DNA of 64,000 nt from Cryptomeria japonica (GCF_030272615.1 NC_081409.1:913631840-913695839); one strand, 5' to 3'; counted from the stretch's first letter, positions 1-11,131 are shown. Program-made: numbers and translations. Notes: generated by a model from the letters alone, not told the origin.

Positions 1-693
1 GGGTCTAATCAGACTGTGCCTGGCAGACTCTATTCTAATCAATGTCCATGAAGAGAACTCTGCAAAGAAGCTATGGACTAAGCTTGGTGAGATGTATCAA
101 GAAAAATCTTTATTAAATCAAATTTTCTTAAGAAAGAAATCGTATTCCTTGAAGATGGAAGAGGGTGGACAAATTGTAGACCACCTGGAAGCATTCAATA
201 TGTTGGTGGCTCAATTAGTATCCGTCGGTGTTAAGATGGACGAGGAGGAGAAATGTTAGATCTTGCTTTGTTCTTTGCCTGATTCGTGGGATTCTCTTGT
301 TATGGCTATCGGTAGTACTTCTGTTGTTTTGAAATCTGAAGATGTGGTGGGTGCCCTACTCAGTGAAGAGATGCAAAGGAAGGTATCCATCAGTTCAAAG
401 GAAGCCCTAACCGTTCGTGGAAGACCTAAGGAGAAAGGTAAGAAGAATGAGAAGCGCGACAAGTCCAAATCCAAAGGGAGATCGAAATCTCCTGGAAAGT
501 CCAAAGTCATTTGCTAGAACTGCGGTAAACCGGGTCACATCCGTAAGGACTGCAAAGAAGAAAAGAAGAAGAAGAAAAAGAAAAAGTTTGATTCCGATTC
601 TGAGTCCGACAAGGAAGATGGCGATGCATTTATTGTGGCTTTGGCGACTCATGTAGGTAATGATGCCTGGCTAATTGACTCAGGTGCATCTTT
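1..693 (+). pseudogene. A: gag C-terminal part, zinc knuckle and protease start
   Basis: The frame reads a copia gag (UBN2-like) segment, a Lys/Arg/Ser-rich linker, then a CCHC zinc knuckle at about 512-553 (C-x2-C-x4-H-x4-C) that would bind RNA. Stops interrupt it at 257-259 and at 515-517. The second lies directly after the first knuckle Cys, where many relatives have Trp, so TGG to TAG is the likely change. After a run of Lys the protease motif DSGAS appears at about 677-691. One base is then missing near 692, moving the frame from +2 to +1. The N-terminus of gag is outside the window. Confidence 0.9.
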
Positions 694-2406
694 CATATGA
701 CTTCCAATAGAGATTGGTTTTCTGAATATGAAGGATTTAATGGAGGTAAGGTGTACTTGGGTGATGATTCACCTCTAGACATTGTTGGTCGAGGTAAAGT
801 TAGAATCAGGTTTTCTGATGGTAGAATAAAAAGGATTAATGGTGTACTGCATATCCCTGGATTAAAATGAAACCTATTATCTGTGAGCAAACTGATAGAT
901 GCGGGTGTGCAGGTAGTCTTTTCTGAAGCAGGATGTAAGATGATTAAGGGTGCTATGGTAGTTGCTAGAGGTGTCAGGTTTGGCACTTTGTATAAGCTTG
1001 AAGCATACACTGTTGAGTGTAATAGCACTTCTGTAAAAAGTAAATCTGCGGATACTTCACTGGAAGATTTGAAAGTTTCACCTTCAGCAGATGGAAATGG
1101 TTTTTGGGTACCTAAGGGTGCTCTTTCATCTGAAGCAAAGTTACCTGCAGAGAAGACTATGTTATGGCACCATAGACTTGGCCACATTGGAGAAAAGGGT
1201 CTAAGGACCTTGAAAAATAAAAACCTTGTTGAAGGTTTGAATGATTGTAATCTTGACTTTGATTTCTGTGAGCATTGCATTTATGGAAAACAAAACCATG
1301 TTCAGTTTTACTCGAGTTCTCATAAAATTTGTGGTGTTTTGGATCTTATCCATTCTGATGTGTTTGGTCCAGTAGATGTCTCTTCGATTGGAAAATCCAC
1401 ATATTATGTTTCATTTATTGATGATTTTAGTAGAAGGACATGGGTTTATTTTCTAAAGAGTAAATCTGAAGTTTTTAGTCATTTTAAAGAATTTAAAGCA
1501 ATGGTTGAGTTGCAGACTGGAAAGAAAATAAAATGTTTGAGAACTGATAATGGCGGTGAGTTTTGCTCTAATGATTTAAATAGATTCTGTAAAGACTGTG
1601 GAATTAACAGGCAGAAGACAACTCCGTATTCTCCACAGCAGAATGGAGTTGCAGAAAGAATGAACAAGACATTGATGGAGAAGGCTAGGAGTATGTTGAG
1701 TGGTGCTGGTCTCGAACAAAAGTTTTGGGCTGAAGCTGTTGCCACTGCTTGCTACTTGATTAACAGGTCTCCTACATCAGCTCTTGTTGATAAAATTCCT
1801 ATGGAAGCATGGTCAGGTCACAAGCCTTCATTGAGACATCTTAGAGTTTTTGGTTGCAAGGCATATGCACATGTGCCAAAGGAGAAGCGGACAAAGTTGG
1901 AGAACAAGGCTGTGAAATGTATCTTCATCGGGTATAGTTATGGTGTGAAAGGATACAAGCTTTGGGACCCTGTTGCACAAAAGGTAATTCAGAGTAGAAG
2001 TGTTATTTTTAGAGAAATTAAGTCTCCTTCTGTTACATTGCAGCCAAAACAGATTAAAAAAGAAGATGTGATTCAACTTCCTTCTACACCTGAAAGAGTT
2101 GAATCGAGACCCCTAGATAGGCAAGAAGTTGAGAGCTCGTCTAGCTCTGAATCTTCAGAAGAGGAGGAAGAACCTCCAACTCAGCTTGTTCGAAGGTCTA
2201 CAAGACATAGACAACCACCTAAAAGGTATTCACCTAATGATTGGAGATGTATTTTTGCTCTGAATACTAGTGTGGATGAACCGAAATCTGTAGAAGAGGC
2301 ATTAGGTATGAATGATGCAGAATCCTGGAAGATTTCTATGGAGGAAGAAATGGCAGCTTTGAAAAAGAATGATACATGGGATCTTGTACCATTGCCTGAA
2401 GGATGA
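694..2406 (+). pseudogene. A: protease remainder and integrase
   Basis: After the frameshift the frame runs through the rest of protease, a stop at 868-870, and a 507-codon open stretch (883-2406). The HHCC-type GAG-pre-integrase module (WHHRLGH ... CEHC) lies near 1162-1280. The integrase core shows the D,D,E triad: HSDVFG near 1351, LRTDNGGEF near 1539 and GVAERMN near 1647. A Ser/Glu-rich linker follows, then the start of the RT module. The stop at 2404-2406 replaces Trp in the common PEGWKPVG context (TGG to TGA). Integrase would have inserted the cDNA into the chromosome. Confidence 0.95.
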
Positions 2407-3060
2407 AAACCTGTTGGTTGTAAATGGGTGTTCAAGAAAAAGATTGGTTCAGATGGAAGCATTGAGAAGTATAAAGAAAGGTTGGTTGCAAAAGGCTACT
2501 CTCAGGTTGAGGGTGTTGATTACGGTGAGATATTTTCTCCTATTGCAAAAATGACGTCCATTAGATTTTTGCTTTCTATTGCTACTGCTTATGATTTAGA
2601 GGTTGAGCAAATGGATGTGAAAACTGCTTTCCTTCATGGTGATTTGGAGGAAGATATTTATATGACACAGCCGGAGCACTATGTGGTGAAAGCCAAAAGT
2701 AATTTGGTCTGTAAGTTGAAGAAATCTTTGTATGGCCTCAAACAAAGTCCTAGGATGTGGTACCAGAAATTTGATACATATGTGTTGAGTTTGGGATTTG
2801 AACATTCTAAATCAGATCACTGTGTTTATTATAAATCTGATGGTGATCATTTCTTATTCATTGCATTGTATGTTGATGATATGTTATTCATTGGTAAAGG
2901 GAAAGGTATGATTTCAGAACTAAAGTCTCAGCTCGCTGCTAAATTTGAAATGAAAGATCTTGGTGCAGCAAAGCACATTCTTGGGATGGAAATTAGAAGA
3001 GATAGGGTGAACAGAAAGCTATGGCTAGGCCAGAGTAAGTATGTGAATTCAGTGCTATAG
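2407..3060 (+). pseudogene. A: reverse transcriptase
   Basis: This is the RVT_2 family RT of Ty1/copia, colinear with the preceding frame. It has the conserved [20 protein letters not shown] and [12 protein letters not shown] stretches, and the catalytic YVDD at 2869-2880 is intact. The segment ends at a TAG (3058-3060) where relatives usually have Lys or another residue before RFNM. It would have copied element RNA into cDNA inside virus-like particles. Confidence 0.96.
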
Positions 3061-3858
3061 AGGTTCAACATGCAGAATTGTAGACCATTGAGTGTTCCTT
3101 TTACAGTTGGAATGAAACTATCTGTTTCAGATTGTCCTACATCCCCATTGGAGATGGAAGACATGAGCAGAATGCCTTACCAGAGTGCGGTTGGAAGCTT
3201 GATGTATGCTATGGTCTGTACTAGACCAGACATTGCCCAAGCAGTGGGAGTACTTTCTAGGTATATGTCTAATCCTGGTAGAGTTCATTGGGATGCAGTC
3301 AAAAGAGTCTTCAGATATTTGAAGGGTACTTCAGAGTATTCTTTGTGTTATCATGGTAATTCAGTTGGAGACATGACTTCCCTTGATATCCATGGTTATG
3401 TGGATTCAGATTGGGCAGGTGATATTGATAGCAGAAGATCCACCAGTGCTTATGTGTTTAATTTGTTTGGTGGTGTAATTAGTTGGATGAGTAAGCGACA
3501 GGTTGTGGTTTCTTTATCTACTACTGAAGCAGAGTATATGGCAGCTACTCATGCTTGTAAAGAGGCCATTTGGCTTAAGAGACTGTGTTCGGATATTGGA
3601 ATAAAACAAGGTACAGTGACAGTTTACTGTGACAGTCAGAGTGCAATTAGCCTAGCTAAGAACCCGACATTTCATGCCTGGACCAAACATATTGATGTTC
3701 AGTATCATTTTGTTAGAGATATGGTCGAAGATGGTAGGGTGAAGCTAGTTAAGGTGGAAAATTTGACGAATGTTGCAGATGCTTTAACTAAGGTTGTGAG
3801 CACAAAGAAGTTCAGATGGTGTTCAGAGTCTATGGGCCTTATGGCCCCTAGCAATTGA
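3061..3858 (+). pseudogene. A: RNase H domain
   Basis: This 262-codon open stretch is in the same frame as RT and ends at the natural stop 3856-3858. The copia RNase HI signature is clear: VDSDWAGD, LSTTEAEYMA, YCDSQSAI, and the C-terminal HIDVQYHFVRD and ADALTK. It would degrade the RNA strand of the RNA/DNA hybrid. It is the least damaged part of element A. Confidence 0.95.
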
Positions 3859-3914
3859 TTCATTGTGTTGACATTCCCTTCCACTCCTGCAAGGTGTTCG
3901 ACAAGTGGGAGATT
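3859..3914 (+). other. A: polypurine-tract region
   Basis: This short non-coding stretch lies between the pol stop and the LTR. It ends in the purine-rich AAGTGGGAGATT just before TGTTGG, the expected place of the plus-strand primer. Confidence 0.7.
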
Positions 3915-4811
3915 TGTTGGGAAAAATGGTGTCTCAACCTTGCATTTATGCGAGGTTACTATTTATAGAAAGTTTTCATTTTAGCACGAAATGGTGCGAA
4001 ACTCTCCTAGAAGCTTCTGGTTGGCTAGATAAGCATTCCGGTAAAGTTGCGTCGCAAGGTCACAGCTAGTTTTGAAGATATTAAAGTTTTCATCTTGGAG
4101 GGGTGCGATAAAATGTTTAAACTTAATTTTGGGGGCTTTAGAGGCTCTGAAATGCCCTGAAAAGTGGCTGTAACCGGCGCAATGGGTTACGAGGTGATAG
4201 AGCACTTCACGAGCTTTCCGACGCTTCAAACGATTCGTCAATCGGACACCCGGTTCTCAAGTTATGGCCTCCGAAAGTTTGTACTCCTGAAATAGGAAAA
4301 ATAATTTGTATCGGATACATAAATGAGCTGTAAAAGGGAGCGACACGTGTTGATGTGTGCTTTAACATGTCATAGGGAATCTAGAAGGGAGATAAGGTCG
4401 GCTACACCTTATTGGGTGGTTTTAGCCCATGGTTTTGTAATACCGTTTGATGGTTTCTTGTATTGTATCTCCTATTTATGAGGTGTGTGAGATAGAGGTT
4501 GGGTGTAAGAGAGTCTTATGGCTATTGAGTTGCCTTTGAATCTCTGATTAGTGGTACTCCTGCGAAGAGCTTGCTCTGCAAGTATGTTGTAATCTATTTT
4601 TGATTGCTGAATAAAATATTGAGCTACTTTTGGAGTGTGGGGTTTTTCTCTCGAAAGGGTTTTCCCCACATAAATCACTGTGTTGTAGTATGAATGCTAT
4701 TATATCTATTTTTATTTTTCTGTAACTGTTGTAACGATCTGAAAAAGTTTTGCATTACCCTCCTCTCAAGGTTAGTGTAGGAAGTTGTTTCCGCTACTTA
4801 ACTTCCTTACA
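3915..4811 (+). repeat. A: 3' LTR (about 897 bp)
   Basis: It begins TGTTGGGAAAAATGG directly after the polypurine tract and probably ends CTTCCTTACA. The start is firm. The end is inferred from the CA terminus and the change of sequence afterwards, because the partner LTR is not in the window. A TATA-like CCTATTTATGAG lies near 4470 and an AATAAA signal near 4610, consistent with U3, R and U5. Confidence 0.78.
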
Positions 4812-4848
4812 AGTGCCAAAACAGAATACCAAAAACCAAAAACCAACA
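4812..4848 (-). repeat. B: 3' LTR remnant
   Basis: On the minus strand a purine-rich CGGGAGAT is followed by TGTTGG, the usual polypurine-tract/LTR joint. Only 37 bases remain before element A begins. It does not match B's 5' LTR well, so the assignment rests on position and on the TGTTGG start. Confidence 0.45.
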
Positions 4849-5125
4849 ATCTCCCGAATAGATCAATACCAGAAATCAAATACAAACGTGGAGAGTATTT
4901 ATCACTCCCCCAAAGGATAATCTCTCCCCAAAGGATAATTTTTTTCCATAGATACTTCTCCCCCTTTTAAATCAAATGCCAAGAAGTATAAATACTGGAT
5001 ACAACCAATTCATAGAACCAATTATTATAACCAACTACTCCCCCTGAGAAGTAGCTCCCCTTCATCAAAGCCGGAAAAAGGTTTTATCTGTTAATTATGT
5101 TGGTTTGATGCCAATCATCAACTGT
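4849..5125 (-). other. B: 3' non-coding leader to the polypurine tract
   Basis: This stretch between the RNase H stop and the LTR joint holds several short CTCCCC runs on the plus strand (GGGGAG on the coding strand), typical of copia 3' regions. I see no coding potential. Confidence 0.6.
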
Positions 5126-5361
5126 CTAAGTCTCTACCAGTGAGGGTGTTACCCTAAGCTTCTCTCTAAGATATTCAAAAGTTTCCTTAGGCAAAGGCTT
5201 AGTAAAGATATCTATAATTTGCTCTTTAGTATTCACATAAACCAATCTCAATTCTTTGGCTTCAACATTCTCTTTCAGAAAATTATATTTGATATAAACA
5301 TGTTTAGTTTTAGAGTGAAATACTGGATTATTAGATATATCAATTGTTGATGAATTATCAC
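5126..5361 (-). pseudogene. B: RNase H, C-terminal part
   Basis: Read on the minus strand from 5361, the frame continues the RNase H broken at 8031: DNSSTIDISNNPVFHS, TKHVYIKYNFLKE, IIDIFTKPLPKE, then a stop at 5126-5128. The catalytic D of the YCD motif is on the other side of element C, and the two halves join exactly across C if one ATCAC copy is removed. The 5' half is listed at 8031-8384. Confidence 0.92.
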
Positions 5362-6184
5362 TGTTTATGGTGAAAATGGATACAACAATGTTGAAAGACT
5401 AAATGAATTCAACAATAAAACCCTAGCCTAACAACAACAAAGATCCACCATAACATATGAAGATTAACTAAGACAATGCAAATCAAATAAAATCACAAAG
5501 ATTGTACCATCACATGTCCAATAGGGTTTGAATCTCCATTCTTCCTATCTCCATTGATCTTGCTTGATATATTTGCTCTCAGATTTTGTGCACAAGAGCT
5601 CAACAAAGAACAAAAATGTGGTTGCAAGTAGGCTTGATTGCATATGCAAGTTCGGAAGCGTAGTCAGGGCTGAATGCATAGTGAGGGTAATCAATTGATT
5701 AGGATGCATAGATTGATTAGAATGATTGATTAGGGTTGATAATGAAGGAAACATCTTCTTATATAGAAGACACTATAAGAAATGGAGGGGTAAGACTGAG
5801 AGTTGTAAAAGAGGTCGGTTGTGATTAGAGGGTAGGTAAAGAAAATAATAAAATAATGAAAGGGGTAGGTAGTGTAGGAATTAAGAGATGAATGACACGT
5901 GTCATGGGTAAAAAAGGCTAATGAATTAATTAAATAAATAAATATTTATTTAATTAATAGAAGAATTGGGATCAATTAAATAAATAAGATATTTATTTAA
6001 TTTAGGAAAAGGGATAATTTAAATAAATAAAGGTATTTATTTAAATGAGAAATAAGGCTAGAAGAGGATAAATGAATTAATTAAATAAATAAAGATTTAT
6101 TTAATTAATAGATGAATTAGGCTAAAATAATTAAATAAATAAAAATATTTATTTAATTAGACTAGACAATTTTAGGTGTCTACA
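5362..6184 (-). repeat. C: left LTR (3' LTR in its orientation)
   Basis: This 823-bp copy starts TGTTTATGG and ends GTGTCTACA. By eye it differs from the right copy at only a few percent of positions. A TATA box (TATATAAG on the minus strand) lies near 5757-5770. A set of AT-rich inverted repeats built on AATTAAATAAAT fills 5920-6165. Confidence 0.95.
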
Positions 6185-7205
6185 TTTTGCCCCTCTTTGA
6201 GACAATGCAGCTTGTTGTGTTGTTTCAAAGAAGATAAGATGAACTGATACAAAGTTGCCCCAAGATGGGAATGATATGCCCCCTCGAGAGATTGGATGAA
6301 AATGTCTGAAAAAATCATTAAAAAATCATATAAAATGCAAAATCGATCCAAAAAATCTAAAATTTGTACTAGAGAGTCCTGATGGTCTTCCAAATCTGCA
6401 TAAAAAAATTTCTACAACAAATCCAAGTAGTTTGTGAGATATGAGAAAAATAATGCAAAACCCTAATTTTCAAAGATCCGATTTTTGTGGAATGATTTTG
6501 CATCACATTTAAAATCACAAAGAATAGATCCCGTGTATAATTCTGAGAGATTTCCAAAAATGTAAGAAAATCCAAAAAATTCGCTAATTTGCTCTCAAAA
6601 TTAATTTTTTATGAAAACTCATAAAAAATTCATATAAAATGAACATTTGATCCAAAAAATCTAAAATTTTTGCTGAATCCTTCTGATACTTTTACTGACC
6701 TGCAAAAACATTTGATGCCAAAATTCGAAGCCATTTGTGAGATCTGGTCAAAATAAGGAAAAACCTTAATTTTTAAAGATCCAATTTTTTAGGAAATATT
6801 TTGCATCAAAATTAAAATCACAAAGAATAGATCCTTTGTATAATTATGAGAGATTTCCAAAAATGTAAGAAAATCCAAAAAGTTCACTCATTTTCTCTCA
6901 AAATTAATTTTTTATGAAAATTCATAAAAAATTCATAGAAAATTAAAATATGCTCGAATAGATCTAAATTTTTTTTTTGAGAGCTCCTGATACTGTCTTC
7001 AACCTACAACAAAAATTTGGTGCAAAATTTCCAAGCCGTTTGTAAGGTCGGATCAAATATCTCCAAGATCTTGATTTTGTGTCCAAAACCCTAGCTGCAC
7101 AAGGTTATTCTCCAAATTGTTTTACAAAACAACAATATAGGGTTAGAAAAACCTGCAAAAAACACAAATCTAACAAAAATCCATGTCCCACCGGGTGTGC
7201 CAAAA
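6185..7205 (-). repeat. C: internal region, 304-bp tandem repeat
   Basis: The interior is non-coding and mostly a tandem repeat. The marker GATCCAAAAAATCTAAAATT occurs at 6345 and 6649, and a diverged form occurs near 6955, giving about 2.5 copies with a 304-306 bp period. Each unit includes AATCACAAAGAATAGATCC and TTTCCAAAAATGTAAGAAAA. The left end holds the polypurine tract and the right end the primer site. Confidence 0.88.
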
Positions 7206-8030
7206 TGTTTATGGTGAAAATGGATACAACAATGTTGAAAGACTAAATGAATTCAACCACAAAACCCTAGCCTAACAACAACAAAGATCCACCATAGCAT
7301 ATGAAGATTACCTAAGACAATGCAAATCAAATGAAATCACAAAGATTGTACCATCACATGTCTAATAGGGTTTGAATCTCCATTCTTCCTATCTCCATTG
7401 ATCTTGCTTGATATATTTGCTCTCAGATTTTATGTGTACAAGAGTTCAACAAAGAACGAAAATGTGGTTGCAAGTAGGCTTGATTGCATATGCAAGTTCG
7501 AAAGCGTAGTTGGGGCTGAATGCATAATGAGGGTAATCAATTGATTAGGATGCATAGATTGATTAGAATGATTGATTAGGGTTGATAATGAAAGAAGCAT
7601 CTTCTTATATAGAAGACACTATAAGAAATGGAGGGATAAGATTGAGAGTTGTAAAAGAGGTCGGCTGTGATTAGAGGGTAGGTAAAGAAAATAATAAAAT
7701 AATGAAAGGGGTAGGTAGTGTAGGAATTAAGAGATAAATGACATGTGTCATGGGTAGAAAAGGCTAATGAATTAATTAAATAAATAAAGATTTATTTAAT
7801 TAATAGAAGAATTGGGATCAATTAAATAAATAAGATATTTATTTAATTTAGGAAAAGGGATAATTTAAATAAATAAAGGTATTTATTTAAATGAGAAATA
7901 AGGCTAGAAGAGGATAAATGAATTAATTAAATAAATAAAGATTTATTTAATTAATAGATGAATTAGGCTAAAATAATTAAATAAATAAAAATATTTATTT
8001 AATTAGACTAGACAATTTTAGGTGTCTACA
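7206..8030 (-). repeat. C: right LTR (5' LTR in its orientation)
   Basis: This 825-bp copy has the same ends as the left LTR. It retains the TATATAAG box (near 7605-7618) and the AT-rich inverted repeats (about 7765-8010). It is followed directly by the second ATCAC. Confidence 0.95.
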
Positions 8031-8384
8031 ATCACAATAAATGATTATAGGTTCTTTGCATTTTACCTTTATTTCTTTCAACATTTGCTTAATCCATAAT
8101 ACCTGAGTACAATTAGTTGTTGTTGCAACATATTCTGAATTTGTTGTTGATAATGATGTACAACTCTGTTTCTTGCTCAACCATGAAATCAATTTGTTAC
8201 CAAGAAAGAATGCCTCGCCGATGGTGCTCTTTCTTTCATCTATATCTCCTACCCCATTTGCATCGGTGTATGCACATAAATTAAAATTTTCATCTTTAGG
8301 ATACCATAAACCAAGATTTGTTGTGCCTTGTAGATACCGAAAAGTCCTTTTCACTGCTGATTCATGATTTTCTTTAAGATTACT
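8031..8384 (-). pseudogene. B: RNase H, N-terminal part
   Basis: The minus-strand frame shows KRTFRYLQGTTNLGLWYP, YTDANGVGDIDERKST, ISWLSKKQS, LSTTNSEYVA and finally IIIYCD, where element C cuts in. The catalytic D/E/D positions fall within these motifs. The frame is the same as the RT to its right, with a stop near 8385 between them. Confidence 0.93.
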
Positions 8385-9385
8385 CTAAAATCTTGAAACA
8401 ATACATACTGCATTCATTATATCAAGTCTTGTTTGTGTTAAATACAACAAACCTCCAATCATAGATTTGTATCTTGCCGGATTAACAGGTGTTGAATCAT
8501 CCTTCAATGTCAATTTATCAGTTGTAGTTATAGGAGTACTTACCGGTTTAGAATTTTCCATACCAAATTTCTTCAATAGTTCCTTCAAGTACTTTGTTTG
8601 ACATATGAATATACCTTTATCAGTCTGTGAAATCTGTAGTCCTAAATTCTTTTTTATCTCCCCAATCATAGACATTTCAAATTCTTCCTGCATCTTATTA
8701 GCAAAGTCTTTACAAAATCCATCTTCTCCTCCAAAAATGATATCATCAACAAAAACTTCAATAACCAAGATGTCTTCATTAGTCACTTTCAAATATAAGT
8801 TGTTGTCAGCATTATCTTTAGTGGAACCAAGCTTTAAAAGATATTTGTCCAATCTATCATACCAAGCTCTAGGAGCTTGCTTCACTCCATATAAACCTTT
8901 CCTTAATATGCAAACTATATCTTTATCATGTTTCAATAAAAATCCATTAGGTTGTTCAATGTAAACTTCCTCTTCAAGATCACTATTTAGAAATGCACAT
9001 TTTACATCCATTTGATATACTTATAGTTCTTGTGTGCTACAAATGCAAGAAATAATCTGACTACCTCAATTCTAGCTACCGGTGCAAAGGTTTCATTGTA
9101 ATCAATTCCCTCTTTCTGTGAATATCCTTTACACACTAATCTTGCTTTGTTTCTGATTACCTTACCATCTTCATTAAATTTTTTTCTGAATACCCATTTA
9201 GTTCCAATTACATTTTTATCTTTAGGTCGGGGAACCAATGTCCATGTATTATTCTTTTCAATTTGTTCTAATTCATCTTCCATAGCTTTAATCCAATGTT
9301 TATCTTCACATGCCTCAATAACAGATGTTGGTTCAATTTGAGAAATTAAACATACCTCTTCATTTGTCAGTCTTCCTCTTGTCAT
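8385..9385 (-). pseudogene. B: reverse transcriptase
   Basis: Two minus-strand stretches cover RVT_2. The N-terminal one (9385 to 9002) has [13 protein letters not shown] and [10 protein letters not shown]. The C-terminal one (9011 to 8385) has [35 protein letters not shown] and the catalytic FVDDIIFGG. A frameshift near 9010 separates them. FVDD is a common variant of YVDD in plant copia RTs, so the active site looks intact although the frame is broken. Confidence 0.94.
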
Positions 9386-9886
9386 AACACCTTGATACTT
9401 ATTCCCAATTATCTAATTTTCGGAGTGATTCAGTCTTACATACCTGGGTGTGTTCACTTGCTGGTGTTCTTCAGTCACTGTGGAATTCTCTGATGATGTC
9501 GGTGTGACTGGATCCACATTCTGTACCAATGCATTCTACATAGGTTCATTTATGATCATCTCAACTACCGGTTCAGAATCCATAGACCTTGAATTTACTC
9601 TAAAGTGTTCATCTATCTTCACATTTGCACTCTCAATGATTTTCTACAATCTTTTATTAAAGCATCTAAATTCTTTGCTCTTAGATGAATAACTAAGAAA
9701 TATTCCTTCATCACTTCTATCATCAAATCTACCAATATACTCATCTCTCCTAATGTAACATTTGCTTCCAAATATTCTGAAGTATTTAAGAGTAGGAGTA
9801 TTACTGAACCATACTTCATAAGGTGTCTTACTGGTTTCACCTTTGATGTGAACTCTGTTAAAAGTGTAAATTGTTGTATTCACTGC
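9386..9886 (-). pseudogene. B: integrase C-terminal region and linker
   Basis: The minus-strand frame 9883 to 9644 continues the integrase: FNRVHIKGETSKTPYEVWF, then FRIFGSKCYIRRD, which is the usual copia sequence after the catalytic core. The rest, to 9386, is a poorly conserved linker with stops, where copia elements have a variable acidic/Ser-rich spacer. Confidence 0.8.
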
Positions 9887-10489
9887 TTATCTCCAGTACA
9901 CATGAGGTAGATTTGCTTCTAATATCATGCTTTTGGCTGCATCTAGAATAGTTATGTTCTTCCTTTCCATAACTCCATTTTGATGAGGTGTCTGGGGTGT
10001 TGATAGTTGTCTTCTAATTCCATTCACTTCACAAAATGTATTAAACTCCTTAGATGTGAATTCACCTCCTTGATCTGATCTTAAACATTTGATTTTCTTA
10101 CCGGTTTCATTCTCTACCATTGCCTTGAATAGTTTGAATTTCCCAAAAGCTTCTGATTTCTCCTTGAGAAAAGTAACCCAACACATTCTAGAATAATCAT
10201 CAATGATTAACATAAAGTATCTATCTCCTTGTAGACTTCTTGTCCTTTCCAGACCACACAAATCAGTATGGATTAACTCCAGAACATTATTGGATTTCTC
10301 ATAAATACTCTTAAAATTTGTTCTAACTTGCTTTCCCATTTGACATTCCTTACATACCGGATTATGAGGTTTTACAATCTTAGGTAAATCCCTTACTGCC
10401 TTAGTTGAACTAATGTTTATAATGCAATCAAAATTCACATGACAAAGTCTTTTATGCCATAACAAACTTTCATCAATATGTGCAATCAA
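9887..10489 (-). pseudogene. B: integrase catalytic domain
   Basis: This 200-codon open stretch on the minus strand has the HHCC module (LLWHKRLCHVNF ... CKECQMGK) followed by the core with HTDLCG, LRSDQGGEF and GVMERKN, so the D,D,E residues are all present. It ends at a TAA where YWR is followed by AVNTTIY in the same frame, an isolated nonsense change. Confidence 0.95.
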
Positions 10490-10860
10490 GCATGTCTTTT
10501 CACTGCTATTTAAATGAAAGATATTACCTCTAGTCTAATTACCAATTGCAATCTCCAAACTCATTATATTCATGATTTTGCATTTACAATTCTTGAACTG
10601 TAACTGAAATCCCTTTTCAACTAATTGACCAACACTCAAAATATTATGCTTCAAACCTTCAACATAATAAATGTTGTCAGTATTGTGCTTACCATCAAAA
10701 GATATAATGCCTTTTCCTCTAATTAAACAAGCTTTATCATCCCCAAATCTTAGTAGACCTCCATTGTATTTTTGAAAAGATAAGAATTTACATTTATCAC
10801 CAGTCATATGATGTGAACATCTGGAATCTATAATCCATTCATCCTTTTCTTCAATTTTAG
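10490..10860 (-). pseudogene. B: protease and pre-integrase region
   Basis: The minus-strand frame reads IIDSRCSHHMTGDKCKF, then FGDDKACLIRGKGII and HNILSVGQLVEKG, the usual copia protease and following spacer. The active-site triplet that should be Asp-Ser-Gly reads Asp-Ser-Arg (AGA in place of GGA near 10826), which should inactivate the enzyme. A stop near 10537 separates this from integrase. Confidence 0.88.
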
Positions 10861-11131
10861 CTATCAGGGCCTACTCTACTAGTGGAATGGTAGGTGCCGG
10901 TTGATCTTCTTTTATTGCAACAAAATCTCATCCATTGTCTGTCCATTCTTCATCAGAATCATTAGTAACTCCTTCATCAGCATAATAACATGATTTGTCT
11001 CTATTCTTCTTAAATTTGTATCTTTGATATTCAGGGTTAGGCTTATATGTTCATTTAGCTTCTTCTCTTAATCTTGCATGTCTATCAGAACATCTAGATG
11101 CCATATGACCAGCTTTATTGCAGTTAAATCA
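10861..11131 (-). pseudogene. B: gag zinc knuckle and gag/protease spacer
   Basis: The minus strand near 11085-11130 reads FNCNKAGHMASRC, a CCHC knuckle whose first Cys codon is now a stop (TGA). The rest to 10861 is a spacer with further stops. It would have belonged to the nucleocapsid part of gag. Confidence 0.75.

Larger units (their letters stand above)
1..4811 (+). mobile_element. Element A: Ty1/copia LTR retrotransposon, 5' end outside window
   Basis: The domain order gag, zinc knuckle, protease, integrase, RT, RNase H, 3' LTR is that of Ty1/copia (integrase before RT). Motifs read like the Tnt1/Tork group (WHHRLGH, YVDDMLF, LSTTEAEY). The 5' LTR and start of gag lie left of the window. 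The body carries five in-frame stops (257, 515, 868, 2404, 3058) and one single-base deletion near 692, so the copy is dead but otherwise colinear. It sits beside or in the 3' LTR of element B. Its own target duplication cannot be tested because the left flank is missing. Confidence 0.96.
5362..8030 (-). mobile_element. Element C: 2.67-kb non-autonomous LTR retrotransposon
   Basis: Two near-identical LTRs (5362-6184 and 7206-8030) with TG...CA ends flank about 1 kb of non-coding DNA, and the 5-bp duplication ATCAC lies at 5357-5361 and 8031-8035. Orientation is minus: a polypurine tract (AAAGAGGGGCAAAA on the minus strand) adjoins the left LTR, and a candidate primer site (TGGCACACCCGGTGGGAC on the minus strand) adjoins the right LTR. 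No gag or pol is present. The LTR start TGTAGACACCTAAAA and the polypurine tract match those of gypsy element E, so C may have used a gypsy relative of E for replication. Confidence 0.95.

Noticed and set aside
4812-5361. B's left end as an independent small element
   Set aside because: The RNase H C-terminus at 5126-5361 joins in frame to 8031-8384 once element C is removed, so it belongs to B.
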